Assembly (NCBI GenBank): GCA_963712715.1
Contig: CAVQJI010000020.1
Coordinates: 1 to 64,000 of the forward strand
Direction of reading: 5' to 3'
Source: JAFEDN01 sp963712715
GTDB lineage: Bacteria > Pseudomonadota > Gammaproteobacteria > Coxiellales > Coxiellaceae
DNA length: 64,000 nucleotides
The position numbers and the translations under genes are program-made. This document shows, one piece after another, positions 63,066-64,000 of the stretch; position 1 is the first letter of the stretch, and every line of letters begins with the position of its first letter. The notes beneath the pieces were generated by a model. The model did no database searches, was not told where the DNA came from, and saw only the letters and a program-made list of their open reading frames with translations.

Positions 63066-63372
63066 GTACAGCGAAAATTGCTTCTTTCCAGATCCTGCGC
63101 TCGGCGGAGCCGATGCTCGGAATGAAGGGGGAGACGCTCCGCTCTCTCCCCCTTCCGATCCCCCATCGGGTAAAGAAAAATTCTTTACCTAATTGGGGTT
63201 TCTGATTACAATTTATTTTCGCTGAGTACAGCGAAAATTGCTTCTTTCCAGATCCTGCGCGAGGCTTTGCCGATGCTCGGAATGAAGGGGGAGGAGCGAA
63301 GCTCTCTCCCCCTTCCGATCCCCCATCGGGTAAGGAAAAATTCTTTACCTAATTGGGGTTTCTGATTACAAT
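63053..63372. repeat. Two tandem 160-bp copies of the GCAATT..CGCTG element
   Basis: Two head-to-tail units start at about 63,053 and 63,213. Each holds TTTTCGCTGAGTACAGCGAA, a TCCTGCGC..GCCGATGCTC segment, a GGGGGAG..CTCCCCC stem, CCGATCCCCCATCGGGTAA and AATTGGGGTTTCTGATTACA. They differ mainly in the loops (CTCGGCGGAG versus GAGGCTTTGC). The first supplies the comF stop; the second ends 6 bases before the hemF ATG. Confidence 0.85.
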
Positions 63373-63378
63373 ATTCAC

Positions 63379-64000
63379 ATGAGTCCTCCTGAATCTAAAA
63401 TAGCCACAGTCAGAGATTATTTATTCCGTTTACAGGATTCTATCTGCCACGCTTTAATTGCCGAAGATAGAGAGGCTGAATTTCTGGAGGATCTTTGGGA
63501 ATACCCCCACGGCGGTGGTGGCCGAACCCGGGTAATCTCGGAAGGAAAGGTTTTTGAAAAAGCCGCGATCAATTTTTCCCATATTCATGGCCGCAAACTG
63601 CCTCCGGCAGCCACCGCTCGCAATCCTGAGCTGTCCGGCAGCGAGTTTCAGGCTCTGGGTGTTTCAGTGGTTATTCACCCATCCAACCCTCATGTCCCCA
63701 CCGTCCACCTCAACGTGCGCTTTTTTATTGCAGAAAAACCCGGGGTTGAAGCGGTCTGGTGGTTTGGAGGCGGATTTGATTTAACGCCTTACTATGGATA
63801 CGCGGAAGACTGCCAGCATTGGCATCGTAATGCCCGCCAGGCGTGTGAGCCTTTTGGGGAAGCTCTTTATTCCCAGTTCAAACAGGCCTGCGATCAATAT
63901 TTTTATTTACCTCACCGTGAGGAGGCGCGCGGAATCGGCGGGCTATTTTTCGACGATCTGAAATGTTGGGAATTTGATAAATGTTTCAATTTGATGCAGA
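63379..64000 (+). CDS. hemF: Coproporphyrinogen III oxidase (oxygen-dependent), 3'-truncated by window end
   Basis: The open frame from the ATG at 63,379 runs to the window end (207 codons). It reads VRDYLFRLQDSICHALIAED, YPHGGGGRTRVISEGKVFEK, KAAINFSHIHG, SVVIHPSNPHVPTVHLNVRF, VWWFGGGFDLTPYYGYAED and LPHREEARGIGGLFFDDL, all strong HemF signatures. It turns coproporphyrinogen III into protoporphyrinogen IX using oxygen. About 90-100 C-terminal residues should lie beyond the window. No ribosome site is visible: the second tandem element ends six bases before the ATG. With hemB at 54 kb it is the second heme gene in the window. Confidence 0.93.
   Translation, partial: MSPPESKIATVRDYLFRLQDSICHALIAEDREAEFLEDLWEYPHGGGGRTRVISEGKVFEKAAINFSHIHGRKLPPAATARNPELSGSEFQALGVSVVIHPSNPHVPTVHLNVRFFIAEKPGVEAVWWFGGGFDLTPYYGYAEDCQHWHRNARQACEPFGEALYSQFKQACDQYFYLPHREEARGIGGLFFDDLKCWEFDKCFNLMQ

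Noticed and set aside
63053..63372. Possible short CRISPR-like array
   Set aside because: The two 160-bp units are entire palindromic elements found elsewhere singly; there are no unique spacers and no cas genes.

Overview
The window looks like three unrelated pieces of DNA joined end to end. Bases 1 to about 5,280 are GC-rich and carry planctomycete-style genes: a Uma2 nuclease, an orphan planctomycete protein family, a XerD recombinase and a kinase-TPR protein. Nearly all of these are broken by several frameshifts. Bases about 5,280 to 12,190 are also GC-rich but actinobacterial: a BTAD/AAA regulator, signal-peptide proteins with Ala-rich leaders, and a pterin dehydratase-VOC fusion. From about 12,200 to the end the DNA is AT-richer, mostly intact, and reads as a gammaproteobacterium of the Legionellales/Coxiellaceae type. 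That assignment is inferred from the LssY-, RT0821/Lpp0805-, Rpn- and Thivi_2564-type genes and from several large orphan proteins resembling intracellular-bacterium effectors. Both joins are abrupt. At 5,280 two opposite-strand genes are cut at the same base, so an assembly chimera is more likely than natural transfer.

The Legionellales-like part begins with an antitoxin and a wrecked PIN-type toxin. Next comes a SCO1/TlpA pair coupled to a carbon-metabolism block: PPi-dependent phosphofructokinase, PEP carboxylase, xylulokinase, xylose isomerase and an ATP-type phosphofructokinase. From 22.8 to 38.2 kb the minus strand carries glyoxalase II, an Rpn-family nuclease, a GNAT/FemAB-like protein, a Cys-rich 677-residue protein, PepN with cytochrome b561, a 1,010-residue membrane protein, RlmI and a divergent Ser/Thr kinase. 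The plus-strand lipB-lipA pair and a frameshifted DedA-PAP2-LssY gene follow. Beyond them lie a 491-residue membrane protein, mpl, mlaA, trmL and a site-2 protease.

An amino-sugar cluster on the minus strand (48.5-53.9 kb: nagK, a rhomboid protease, SIS-type nagB-II, nagA, a sugar porter) sits just downstream of hemB. It would import and phosphorylate GlcNAc, then convert it to fructose-6-phosphate, which the two phosphofructokinases could use along with xylose-derived intermediates. The window closes with small envelope proteins, an AI-2E transporter, an orphan tyrosine integrase, a class-3 lipase, msrB-bioC, comF and the 5' part of hemF.

The most distinctive feature of the third part is its density of palindromic elements. 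There are at least four families: GGGGTCAAGTCT palindromes; TCATTGCGAGCG hairpins, some nested in larger palindromes; a GCAATT..CGCTG element with a poly-G/poly-C arm; and a single GC-rich 235-bp palindrome. One element lies in frame inside lipB next to its catalytic lysine. The same family supplies the last codons and stop of pepN and comF, and a tandem duplicate ends 6 bp before hemF. This resembles the protein-invading palindromic elements of Rickettsia and is the observation most worth following.
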